From: Nitrospira sp.
GTDB lineage: Bacteria; Nitrospirota; Thermodesulfovibrionia; Thermodesulfovibrionales; SM23-35
Direction of reading: 5' to 3'
Length of the DNA: 24,614 bases
NCBI GenBank assembly: GCA_016873575.1
Contig: VGWY01000008.1
Coordinates: 1-24,614 of the forward strand
The translations under genes were made by a program, and so were the position numbers. Below the pieces are notes generated by a model. That model ran no database searches. It saw nothing but the letters and a program-made list of their open reading frames with translations, and had not been told where the DNA came from. The first letter of the stretch is position 1. Every line of letters starts with the position of its first letter. Positions 6,767 to 14,236 of the stretch are shown here, piece by piece.

Positions 6767-6796
6767 ATTTTAGCGTATAACTCTATTTACTTCCAA
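6767..6796 (-). promoter_or_regulatory. Candidate promoter of dppB
   Basis: On the minus strand TTGGAA (6791-6796) and TAAAAT (6767-6772) are 18 bases apart. It lies in the 112-bp divergent region shared with rimO. Confidence 0.35.
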
Positions 6797-6847
6797 TAGT
6801 AGGTTAAAATAATAAAACCCTATATGATTTAAAGGAATAATATTTGG

Positions 6848-8140
6848 ATGAAATTTTACCTTATCAGTCTTGGATGTGCAAAAAACCTTGTTGATAGCGA
6901 GAACATCACAAAATGTCTTTTAAGATATGGATATGGTATCACGGACAACATTGAGGAAGCCTCTCTAATCATAATCAACACATGCGGCTTCATCCAGGAT
7001 GCAAAAAAAGAGTCTATTGACACTATCCTCACCACACTTCAAGAAAAACCGAAAGACGCAAGGCTTGTGGTATATGGCTGTCTCGTTCAAAGATATAGAA
7101 AAGAGCTTGAGAATCTCATACCAGAGGTAGACCTTTTTTTGCCTATTCTTTCTTATGCAGATTTTGCAAAGGAGATAAAAAGAAGTTTTCCTCCTCAGAG
7201 GGAATTTCAAAATAGTTTACAAAAAAGGATTTTCTTTACCCCTCCTTCGTATACCTATATAAAGATTGCTGAAGGATGCAGAAACCTCTGTTCTTACTGC
7301 ACCATACCCCTCATAAGGGGTCCCTTAAAGAGTTTTCCTGTTGAAGATATTGTATCTCAGGTAAAGGATGCCCTCGATAAAGGTGTTTATGAAATAAATC
7401 TTATTGCCCAGGATGTAACTGTATATGGAACTGATATATATGGGAAGCCATCTCTCGATGCTCTTCTCGAAAGCATAGTATCCCTTGAAAGGGATTTCTG
7501 GATACGACTTCTCTATCTCTATCCACAGAGGATCTCTCCTGAACTTGTAAAAATCATTCAATCTGACCCTCGTATCGTAAAATATATGGATATACCTATT
7601 CAGCATGTGAATAACCGCATTTTAAAACAAATGAACAGGAGCTACACAAAGGAAATTCTCATTCAGAAGATTGAAATGCTCAGAGAGAGAATCCCTTCAA
7701 TTGCTCTCAGGACATCCCTGATCGTTGGGTTTCCTACAGAAAGTGAAGATGATTTTCAGGAAATGGTTGACTTTGTTCAGCAGATCCAGTTCGACCATCT
7801 TGGTGTTTTTGAGTATTCCCATGAAGAGGACACAAATGCTTTTTCTCTGAGACCAAGGGTTTCTTCTCCTGTAAAGCGAAAAAGGAGGAGGATTCTTATG
7901 GATATTCAAAAGAAGTTGGTAAAATCTAAAAATAAGGCATTAACAGGCAAAATATTCCCTTGCCTGATAGAGCTTCCTGTTGATGAATATGGCAGTGTCT
8001 GGACAGGGAGAATGTATTCACAGGCCCCGGAGGTTGACGGTATTGTATATGTTACAGGCTACAACGAAGTTATGGGAAAGGTTGTCAATATAAGGATAAA
8101 GAGTTTTAAGGATTATGATCTACTCAGTGAGTGTGTTTAA
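6848..8140 (+). CDS. rimO: Ribosomal protein S12 methylthiotransferase (radical SAM)
   Basis: RimO, 430 residues, adds a methylthio group to the conserved aspartate of ribosomal protein S12. The N-terminal UPF0004 domain carries the three cysteines for one 4Fe-4S cluster (C10 in SLGCAKNLVDSE, C46 in NTCGF, C78 in YGCLVQ). The radical-SAM cluster motif CRNLCSYC (C144, C148, C151) follows. IPIQHVNNRILKQMNR and TSLIVGFPTE are standard RimO segments, and a C-terminal TRAM-type domain (about 365-430) binds substrate. The SLGCAKN start and the S12-enzyme style of the IPLIRGPLKS segment separate it from MiaB. An AAAGGA ribosome-binding site lies about 12 bases upstream. The gene is complete, free of repeat insertions, and stands alone on this strand. 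Confidence 0.95.
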   Translation: MKFYLISLGCAKNLVDSENITKCLLRYGYGITDNIEEASLIIINTCGFIQDAKKESIDTILTTLQEKPKDARLVVYGCLVQRYRKELENLIPEVDLFLPILSYADFAKEIKRSFPPQREFQNSLQKRIFFTPPSYTYIKIAEGCRNLCSYCTIPLIRGPLKSFPVEDIVSQVKDALDKGVYEINLIAQDVTVYGTDIYGKPSLDALLESIVSLERDFWIRLLYLYPQRISPELVKIIQSDPRIVKYMDIPIQHVNNRILKQMNRSYTKEILIQKIEMLRERIPSIALRTSLIVGFPTESEDDFQEMVDFVQQIQFDHLGVFEYSHEEDTNAFSLRPRVSSPVKRKRRRILMDIQKKLVKSKNKALTGKIFPCLIELPVDEYGSVWTGRMYSQAPEVDGIVYVTGYNEVMGKVVNIRIKSFKDYDLLSECV

Positions 8141-8169
8141 CAAATGTTATTCATATGTGGATCAACAAC

Positions 8170-8308
8170 GGGCAGAGCATGGTATTTGAGCGGATTGTCG
8201 ATGCGACCCCTCGGATATTCATGAGGGGACTGTCCCAGATTTACGGACGAAACGAAGTGGAGTCGTAGAATCGGGACTGTCCCCGAAGTAAAATCCTATG
8301 TCCTGCCT
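8170..8308. repeat. Composite repeat with two GGGACTGTCCC palindromes
   Basis: The outer ends (GGGCAGAGCATGGTATTTGA at 8170-8189 and TCCTATGTCCTGCC at 8294-8307) match the two arms of the hairpin at the pyrE end. Between them sits a different block with two direct copies of the palindrome GGGACTGTCCC (8226-8236 and 8273-8283). It therefore reads as one repeat inserted into another. No gene is seen in 8141-8321. Confidence 0.65.
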
Positions 8309-8321
8309 GAAAAGCATACTT

Positions 8322-11135
8322 TTATGAATAATCCCTTAAATACTTGCCGGTATATGAACCTTCCACATGGATTATCTCTTCCGTGGTCCCCTCAAAAATA
8401 ATCCTGCCCCCTTTTTCTCCACCTTCAGGGCCTAAATCTACAATCCAGTCTGATGCCTTAATAACATCAAGGTTATGCTCGATAACAAGAACGGTATTCC
8501 CTGAATCAACAAGCCTTTGAAGAACATTGAGAAGTGCAGTAACATCCCTGAAATGAAGTCCAACTGTCGGTTCATCGAGGATATAGAGGATGCCCCTAAT
8601 CCCCCCTCGCCCCCCTTTAGCAAAGGGGGGATGGGGGGATTTATCGTGGGGTGACGATTTTAGTTCCGCACAGATTTTCAATCTCTGTGCCTCACCACCT
8701 GAAAGTGTTGTTGCAGGCTGGCCGAGCCTGATATAACCGAGGCCGATATCTTTCATGAGTGACAGCTTATTTTTTATCTGTGGTATATCAGAAAAGAGGG
8801 CCATTGCTTCATCTACGGTCATGTTCAGAACATCTACGATATTTTTGCCTCGATACGTAATACGCAGAGCTTCAGATTTATATCTCTTCCCACCGCATTC
8901 TTCACATTTTATGTAAAGATCCTCAAAGAAATACATCTCTAACCGTTCGTATCCACTCCCCTTACATTTTTCACACCTGCCACCTGATACATTAAAGGAG
9001 AAGTATCCCGGACCATACCCATAGGCCTTTGCCTCTGCCTGCCCGGCGAAGAGCTTTCTTATAGGGTCGAAAATCTTTAAATAGGTCAAAGGATTTGAAC
9101 GTGGACTTCGTCCTATGGGAGACTGGTCTATGAGCTTGACCCCCTTGAGATACCCTTTCCCTTCAATCTTTTCATATGGCAAGGAGGGCTCGCGTTCAAT
9201 CTTGAATTCTCTGGCTAATGTCCTGTACAGTGTTTCCACAATAAGACTGCTTTTGCCTGAACCTGAAACTCCTGTGACCGTCGTCAGGGTCTCAAGCGGT
9301 ATCTGAAGATGAACAGATTTCAGGTTGTTGCCTGTGGCACCGTAGAGAATAAGTTTTTTATTCGATTGAAGTCTGATGTATGAATTCCGGTGCCTGAATG
9401 GATATTCTATTGTATCTTTCCCCTGTATATAACGTGATGTAAGGGTATCTGTCTTGAGGAATTCGTCTTTCGGGCCTGAAAAGACAACCTCTCCACCCAG
9501 ATGACCGCCTCCCGGGCCTAATTCAACTATCCAGTCTGCAGACTTGATAATTTGCCTGTCATGTTCGACAACAAGGATCGTGTTCCCAAGTCTTGAAAGC
9601 TCTGACATAATGTTTGCAATAATTTCTGTATCCCTTGCATGGAGCCCGACAGTAGGTTCATCAAGCACATATAATGTCCCTGTTAAAAAAGACCCGAGCT
9701 GGTTTGAGAGGTTAACCCTCTGGTATTCACCACCAGAAAGTGTCCTTCCATCACGGCTCAGGCTGAGATAATCAAGACCCACTCGCTGGAGGAACCCGAG
9801 TTTCATACGAATCTGCCTTAGGATCTCCTTTGCCATATCCCTTTGAAAAGGTGAAATATCCAGATTTTCAAAAAGCGTGATGGTATCTGATATCGGTATT
9901 CTACAAAGCTCTGTAATATCAAATCCTGATAGTTTATATGCAAGAGCTTCTTCCCTCAGCCTCTTGCCATTACATTGCGAACAGGTAACAGGTCTCCTGT
10001 ATCGGCTCAGGAATACCCTTACATGGAGCTTGTACCTTCTGCCTTCCATATCTTCAAAGAAATCATCTATTCCGTAAAAACTGCTGCCTCCCTTGAAAAG
10101 CACCTCTTTTTCTTTCTCGGAAAATTCAGAGTATGGTTTATTGATATCAAAGTTTTCTTTACGGGCATTCTTGATCAGTTGTCCCTTCCACCACCTGTAT
10201 GCGGGCTTATTCCATGGCTCAACAGCTCCCTCTGACAATGAGCGCATCTTATCAGGAATGATTAAATCTTCATCATATTTAAGCATATTGCCAAATCCCT
10301 TACACATAGGGCAGGCTCCAACCGGATGATTGAAGGAGAAAAGAAGGGGATATGGTCGGGGTAATTCGATATTACATTCATCGCAGGCATTTTCTGATGA
10401 AAAAACGTGAGGCGTGAGGCGTGAGGCGTGAGGCGTAGTTGAACGATTTGAACCATTTATAATAATAACTTTTATTTTTCCATTGCCTTCTCTCCACGCC
10501 ATCTCTACGGAGTCTGATAGTCTCGATTCATCCTTTATCGCAAGTCTGTCGAGAACAATGTCGAGTTTCGAGTTTCGAGTTTCGAGTTTCGAGTTAATGT
10601 CTACTACCTCACCATCAAGCCAGACCCTGTAGAAGCCTCGTTTTTTTAGTTCATCTATTGACTCCTTTGTCTCAAAGGCTATAATTGCCTTTTCGCCTGC
10701 ATGTTTTTCTATAAGTTCAGAAACCACCTGAGAAGGATCCCACATCATTATTTCCTTACCACAAGCAGGACAGTAGGGGGTTGATATTTTCGAATACAGG
10801 AGCCTGAAGAGGTCATAAATCTCTGTCAGTGTCCCAACAGTTGAACGCGACCCGCGTACAGGATTCTTTTGTTCAAGTGCTATTGCCGGCCTTATATTAT
10901 GAATTGCGTCAACATCAGGCCTGTCAAGTTTTTCAAGAAAAAGTCTTGCATATGTTGAAAGAGATTCGATGAATCTCCACTGACCTTCAGCAAAGATTGT
11001 GTCAAAGGCTAAGGAGGATTTTCCCGAACCAGATACCCCTGTTACTGCTATGACCTTGTTATGAGGCAGGCTGAGGTTAATGTTTTTGAGGTTATTCTGT
11101 TTAGCACCTTCGATTATCAGTTTTCTTTCGGACAT
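8322..11135 (-). CDS. uvrA: Excinuclease ABC subunit A, with repeat-derived insertions
   Basis: UvrA (937 residues) is the DNA-damage sensor of nucleotide excision repair. It is a double ABC ATPase that loads UvrB on damaged DNA. The first half carries Walker A GVSGSGKSS (33-41), a Zn module beginning CPACG, a second Zn-type cluster CDEC...CPMC, and signature LSGGEYQRV with Walker B VLDEPTVGLH. The second half carries GVSGSGKSS, the CEKCKGSG...CEECGGKRY zinc finger, LSGGEAQRLK and ILDEPTVGLHF. All catalytic parts are present. Three repeat-derived stretches interrupt it without breaking the frame: residues 181-192 (SKLETR heptad), 234-244 (TPHASRL heptad), and about 832-848, a glycine/proline-rich block between the second ABC signature and Walker B, where most UvrAs have a much shorter linker. 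Only a weak ribosome-binding site precedes the ATG. It is probably functional, but this is not proven. Confidence 0.95.
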   Translation of the reverse strand: MSERKLIIEGAKQNNLKNINLSLPHNKVIAVTGVSGSGKSSLAFDTIFAEGQWRFIESLSTYARLFLEKLDRPDVDAIHNIRPAIALEQKNPVRGSRSTVGTLTEIYDLFRLLYSKISTPYCPACGKEIMMWDPSQVVSELIEKHAGEKAIIAFETKESIDELKKRGFYRVWLDGEVVDINSKLETRNSKLDIVLDRLAIKDESRLSDSVEMAWREGNGKIKVIIINGSNRSTTPHASRLTPHVFSSENACDECNIELPRPYPLLFSFNHPVGACPMCKGFGNMLKYDEDLIIPDKMRSLSEGAVEPWNKPAYRWWKGQLIKNARKENFDINKPYSEFSEKEKEVLFKGGSSFYGIDDFFEDMEGRRYKLHVRVFLSRYRRPVTCSQCNGKRLREEALAYKLSGFDITELCRIPISDTITLFENLDISPFQRDMAKEILRQIRMKLGFLQRVGLDYLSLSRDGRTLSGGEYQRVNLSNQLGSFLTGTLYVLDEPTVGLHARDTEIIANIMSELSRLGNTILVVEHDRQIIKSADWIVELGPGGGHLGGEVVFSGPKDEFLKTDTLTSRYIQGKDTIEYPFRHRNSYIRLQSNKKLILYGATGNNLKSVHLQIPLETLTTVTGVSGSGKSSLIVETLYRTLAREFKIEREPSLPYEKIEGKGYLKGVKLIDQSPIGRSPRSNPLTYLKIFDPIRKLFAGQAEAKAYGYGPGYFSFNVSGGRCEKCKGSGYERLEMYFFEDLYIKCEECGGKRYKSEALRITYRGKNIVDVLNMTVDEAMALFSDIPQIKNKLSLMKDIGLGYIRLGQPATTLSGGEAQRLKICAELKSSPHDKSPHPPFAKGGRGGIRGILYILDEPTVGLHFRDVTALLNVLQRLVDSGNTVLVIEHNLDVIKASDWIVDLGPEGGEKGGRIIFEGTTEEIIHVEGSYTGKYLRDYS
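8591..8641 (-). repeat. Short copy of the coding C/G-rich palindromic element, inside uvrA
   Basis: The core is a perfect 9-bp palindrome with a 3-base loop (CCCCCCTTT AGC AAAGGGGGG, 8610-8630). It is read in uvrA as PPFAKGGRGG, parallel to PPLVKGGEGG in the two long copies at 19398-19539 and 23166-23307. Confidence 0.8.
10406..10433. repeat. Heptamer tandem repeat (CGTGAGG) in uvrA
   Basis: Four perfect CGTGAGG units plus a partial fifth. On the coding strand the array gives the seven-residue cycle TPHASRL. Confidence 0.95.
10561..10595. repeat. Heptamer tandem repeat (TCGAGTT) in uvrA
   Basis: Five perfect TCGAGTT units. On the coding strand the array gives the seven-residue cycle NSKLETR. 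Confidence 0.95.
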
Positions 11136-11168
11136 CCTGATATTTTAACTGAAAATGCAATTTAAAAT

Positions 11169-11195
11169 AACCACAGAGGGCACGGAGAACACCGC
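11169..11195. repeat. Single end of an ACCACAGAG MITE-like element
   Basis: AACCACAGAGGGCACGGAGA matches the terminal repeats of the elements at 3651-3800 and 20073-20193, but no second end is found nearby. It is probably a decayed copy. Confidence 0.55.
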
Positions 11196-11237
11196 TAAGA
11201 AGAATTATAAAAACTTGACACTTTATATGTCATTATA

Positions 11238-11335
11238 TGTCATTCCCGCTTGTCGGGAATCTTTCTGGAAGTATCATTAATTAAGGAGTTAAGCAGGATG
11301 TTCTGAAGAAAGATTCTGGACAAGCCAGAATGACA
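11238..11335. repeat. TGTCATTCC double-hairpin repeat upstream of uvrA
   Basis: Two 29-bp inverted arms (11238-11266 and 11307-11335) match except at four bases. Those four bases are paired changes that keep the small hairpin within each arm (CCCG..CGGG against CTGG..CCAG). It is the same family as 5497-5684. The rest of 11136-11429 contains the MITE end and the 24-bp motif at 11388-11411, and no gene. Confidence 0.8.
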
Positions 11336-11387
11336 GAACAAATAAAAACTGTCAAAATGAGAGTTAATGAATGCTTATAAAACTACT

Positions 11388-11411
11388 TTTCAATTTAAAT
11401 ACGAAAGAGGG
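11388..11411. repeat. 24-bp dispersed motif, second copy
   Basis: The inverted match to 3618-3641, 23 of 24 bases. It lies 19 bases past the stop codon side of the Uma2 gene. Confidence 0.6.
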
Positions 11412-11429
11412 GAAAATAGTCAGAGAAAT

Positions 11430-11990
11430 TTACACAAAAACCTCTTTTAAAACTATATTGAAACCATTGAGGGTTTCTGATTTTACTTCACCTTCACCCG
11501 TAACAGCAATAACAGGTTCAAATTTACCTTCTTTATTAACAAACACCTCTATCTTCTTTTGTATTGGGTCAACTATCCAGTATTCCTTTACACCACTTTG
11601 TTCATATGTGTCTTTTTTAATCCTAAGGTCATAGTAGGCGGTTGCAGGTGACAGGATTTCAATTACAAGATCAGGTGGACCTTCAATCTTTTTTTCACTG
11701 ATGATGCTAAGTCTCTCATTTGTGATAAATATAATGTCAGGCTGATAGGTTTCTGTCTCGGAGAAATAAACATCTATAGGTGCAATGTATATTTTCCCTA
11801 AATTTTTATCTTCAATGAATTTTTTAAGTTTAAAGAATATATTTCCTAAAATATCCTGATGATACGGTATTGGTGATGGTGTCATAACAAGTTCTCCTCT
11901 TATAAGTTGATATGGTGCACCTTCAGGGAGTCTTTTATAATCTTCATATGTGTAGGTTTTCTTTTTCTCTATCTGTAAAGTGGTCGGCAT
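11430..11990 (-). CDS. Uma2-family protein (DUF820, PD-(D/E)XK nuclease fold)
   Basis: The protein is 186 residues and matches the Uma2/DUF820 family. It has an N-terminal YTYEDYKRLPEGAPYQLIRGELVM segment, then SPIPYHQDILGNIF, the core QPDIIFI strand, and PPDLVIEILSPAT followed by KKDTYEQSGVKEYWIVDP. The two PD motifs and the E-x-L plus lysine form the expected restriction-endonuclease-like metal site. These proteins are abundant in multicopy families, especially in cyanobacteria, and are thought to be nucleases, but their biological role is not settled. It stands alone between uvrA and the pilin/sugar locus. The start codon was taken as the first ATG. No partner gene suggests a toxin-antitoxin or restriction system. 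Confidence 0.85.
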   Translation of the reverse strand: MPTTLQIEKKKTYTYEDYKRLPEGAPYQLIRGELVMTPSPIPYHQDILGNIFFKLKKFIEDKNLGKIYIAPIDVYFSETETYQPDIIFITNERLSIISEKKIEGPPDLVIEILSPATAYYDLRIKKDTYEQSGVKEYWIVDPIQKKIEVFVNKEGKFEPVIAVTGEGEVKSETLNGFNIVLKEVFV

Positions 11991-12047
11991 TATATCTCCT
12001 TGAATATATTATAGGTGGTGTGATGATCTTTTACAATCCGAGTAAAT

Positions 12048-12168
12048 ATTAGTGTAGTGTCACTCAAATATAATTCATAAAATCTCCCCTAACCCCTGGT
12101 TTAGCAAAGAGGGGTATTTTCGGGTTAATGACAGTCTATGTAAAGCATTTTCTGTTACACTACATTAG
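12048..12168. repeat. Small inverted-repeat-bounded element abutting the pilin gene
   Basis: Ends at 12049-12063 and 12154-12168 are inverted copies at 12 of 15 positions (core TGTAGTGT / ACACTACA). The right end overlaps the stop codon of the pilin gene. Inside (about 12084-12115) is a degenerate C/G-rich block with TTTAGCAAAG, related to the element in uvrA. The element occupies most of 11991-12164, which contains no gene. Confidence 0.45.
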
Positions 12169-12590
12169 TAGTTCTTATTGTTATTACAGTCTATCCTGTA
12201 TATTTCTCCAGCAACCCTTGATCCGGTATTACCAAATGCGGATGCACGAAAACATGGCGTTTGGTTAGCGCCATCGAGTCTGATATCTTGTTCAGTGCAA
12301 TAACTGAAGGCTAATCCAGTGCCAGGTCTGAAACCTGGGAGAACAGCCTGAATTGCTGCTATATTATCGTTATCAGCCGCACATACTCCTAACGATGCAG
12401 TATATTGTCCCCTTTCCGAAAAAAACTGTTCCTCAAGGAGTCTTAACGATTCGAGATTACTGAATGCCTCTGTCCGTGTTGCCCTCGTCTGCTGACCGAT
12501 ATACGCAGGGATTGCAATCATTGCAAGGATACCGATAATTGCTACCACAATGATTAATTCAGTCAGTGTTACCCCTCTGTTGTTCCCCAT
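12165..12590 (-). CDS. Type IV prepilin, last gene of the sugar locus
   Basis: This 141-residue prepilin has a six-residue leader (MGNNRG) cleaved before Val, then the canonical hydrophobic stretch VTLTELIIVVAIIGIL with Glu at +5. N-methylated Val instead of Phe at +1 is a mild variant. The globular part has four cysteines (CAADND, YCTEQ, PCFR, DCNNN), so one or two disulfides are likely. The ATG at 12590 is preceded by AAAGGAGG at nine bases; the upstream ATGs lack such a site. It is 43 bp downstream of the GT2 gene and appears to close the operon. It could be a second major pilin, a minor pilin or a pseudopilin. Position in the sugar locus makes it a candidate glycosylation target. Confidence 0.85.
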   Translation of the reverse strand: MGNNRGVTLTELIIVVAIIGILAMIAIPAYIGQQTRATRTEAFSNLESLRLLEEQFFSERGQYTASLGVCAADNDNIAAIQAVLPGFRPGTGLAFSYCTEQDIRLDGANQTPCFRASAFGNTGSRVAGEIYRIDCNNNKNY

Positions 12591-12633
12591 GGTATTTCCC
12601 TCCTTTGTCATCAAAGTTTATGAATAATCTTCA

Positions 12634-13566
12634 TTAAGTTTTATCTTCTGTAAATCCGACCATCTTGTCAATAATAAAAACAGGCCGTTTTCTTGACTCA
12701 TCAAAGTTTCTCCAGAGATACTCACCCAATATTCCAAGCATCAATAACTGGACTCCTGAAACCAAGAGTAAAACTACCATTAAGGACGCCCATCCCTCTA
12801 TGGCCTGAGCAAAAAACAGCCTGTTTATAATAACGACAATAGCGTAAATGAATCCGAAAAATGCTAAGAGGATACCTGCAACTGAGATCAGGCTTATCGG
12901 GAAGTAAGAAAAAGAGACAAACGTATCTATAAAGAGTTTGATTTTTTTACCCAATGTCCATTTTGATAGTCCCTTATATCTCATGCCTTTTTCATAGCTT
13001 ATCACTGTCTGATGAAATCCGCTCCAGAGGATGAGCCCGAATATTGAGGTATTCTTCTCTTTCATGTCTTTGATGGCATTCACTACCTTTCTGTCTATCA
13101 AGAAGACATCAGTTCCCATCCGGGGCATATTCTTCAAGGCAAACCTTCTTACTAAATGATAATAGAGAGAGGGGAAAAATCTCCCTGTTTGTTTTTCCCA
13201 TTTTCTGACACCGATAACGACATCATATCCACTCGCCCATTGTTCTATAAGTTGCAAGATTAATTCGGGTGGGTCCTGGAGATCAGCAGAGATAAAGGTG
13301 ACCGCATCACCTTTTGAATGGATAAGTCCTGCCATACAGCCAGCATGGCTTCCGAAATTCCTTGAAAATCTCAGGGCCTTTATACGATTATCCTTTGCTG
13401 ATAGCTCCTGTAACAGATTGAAGGAATTGTCTGAAGAACCGTCATCTATAAAGATAAATTCAAAATGGTGGGTTGATGAATCTGCAATACCTTTGAGGCG
13501 AGTATAGAGGGCAGGGATATTTTCTTCTTCATTATAGCTTGGGATTATGACTGATATAATGGCCAT
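12634..13566 (-). CDS. GT2 glycosyltransferase with two C-terminal membrane helices (GtrB/ArnC type)
   Basis: The protein is 310 residues. The GT-A catalytic domain (1 to about 215) begins VIIPSYNEEENI and contains nucleotide/metal-binding DDGSSDNS (41-48), RNFGSHAGCMAG, and the DLQDPPE motif (95-101) typical of the DPM1/ArnC/GtrB branch. Two strong transmembrane helices follow (about 225-250 and 260-290), with GILGEYLWRNFDESRKRP at the end. Members of this branch move a sugar from a nucleotide donor to polyprenyl phosphate on the inner face of the membrane. That lipid-linked sugar is the donor a GT-C enzyme needs, which fits the two GT-C-like proteins upstream. It starts 7 bp after the acyltransferase stop, so cotranscription is likely. 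The sugar is unknown. Confidence 0.9.
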   Translation of the reverse strand: MAIISVIIPSYNEEENIPALYTRLKGIADSSTHHFEFIFIDDGSSDNSFNLLQELSAKDNRIKALRFSRNFGSHAGCMAGLIHSKGDAVTFISADLQDPPELILQLIEQWASGYDVVIGVRKWEKQTGRFFPSLYYHLVRRFALKNMPRMGTDVFLIDRKVVNAIKDMKEKNTSIFGLILWSGFHQTVISYEKGMRYKGLSKWTLGKKIKLFIDTFVSFSYFPISLISVAGILLAFFGFIYAIVVIINRLFFAQAIEGWASLMVVLLLVSGVQLLMLGILGEYLWRNFDESRKRPVFIIDKMVGFTEDKT

Positions 13567-13573
13567 ACAATTT

Positions 13574-14236
13574 CTAACGCTTTTTTAATAACTTAGCCGG
13601 TACCCCAGCTACGACAGAATAAGGCTCTACATCCTTTGTGACAACAGCGCCGGCGCCAACAAGTGAGCCTTCTCCTACAGTCACACCGGGTAATATCACT
13701 GCATTTGTCCCTATGTCGCTTCCCTTGCATATCCTTACTGGTTTAATCACAAGGTCTGTCTGGATTATCGGAAGGTCTCTCGGGTCACCTGTGTGTTCTG
13801 AACCGAGAACCTTTGCTCCCGGTCCCCAGCCAACATAGTCTTCAATAGTAAGTGCCCTTGCATCAAAATAACTGTAGGGTCCGATCCATACCTTATTGCC
13901 TATCTTACAATAGCCGTCTATTCTGCCCTGAATGAACGTGTGAGAACCTATGAAGACACCGTCTCCTATCTCTATGGTTTCGGGATGGAGGAATGAAACC
14001 TGTGAAGAAATGGTGACGTCAGTTCCAAGGCTCCTGAACAGGCTTTTAATAATAATCTTTCTCAAGAGAAAATCAAATTTTGTTTCACCTGCTTTGAATC
14101 TTTCATAAAGAGATATGCATTCCTCATAGGTAAAGGTATCAGTTACATACCGGCTGAACTCCGAGAGAAAAACCGGGTCTTCCTTTATCTCTTTTGACCC
14201 AAAGACTGCCTTGACAAATTGTTCCATTTTATCCAT
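13574..14236 (-). CDS. Left-handed beta-helix acyltransferase (hexapeptide repeat family)
   Basis: The protein is 220 residues. An N-terminal helical segment (about 1-75) precedes an imperfect hexapeptide-repeat beta-helix running from ETIEIGDGVFIGSHTF to VGAGAVVTKDVEPYSVVAGVPAK, the standard C-terminal block of this family. A His in GSEHTGDP is the probable catalytic base. The family O- or N-acetylates sugars using acetyl-CoA. The ATG at 14236 overlaps the DegT stop (ATGGATAA), with AAGGAG upstream inside the DegT gene; the frame also extends to 14269 but without support. Its position directly after a DegT aminotransferase suggests N-acylation of the amino sugar formed by that enzyme. O-acetylation is the alternative. 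Confidence 0.88.
   Translation of the reverse strand: MDKMEQFVKAVFGSKEIKEDPVFLSEFSRYVTDTFTYEECISLYERFKAGETKFDFLLRKIIIKSLFRSLGTDVTISSQVSFLHPETIEIGDGVFIGSHTFIQGRIDGYCKIGNKVWIGPYSYFDARALTIEDYVGWGPGAKVLGSEHTGDPRDLPIIQTDLVIKPVRICKGSDIGTNAVILPGVTVGEGSLVGAGAVVTKDVEPYSVVAGVPAKLLKKR

Noticed and set aside
8141..8321. Small RNA or tRNA gene between rimO and uvrA
   Set aside because: The hairpins are explained by a composite dispersed repeat; no cloverleaf or promoter was seen.
10406..10595. CRISPR-like array
   Set aside because: Units are 7 bp with no spacers and lie within the uvrA reading frame; they are simple tandem repeats.
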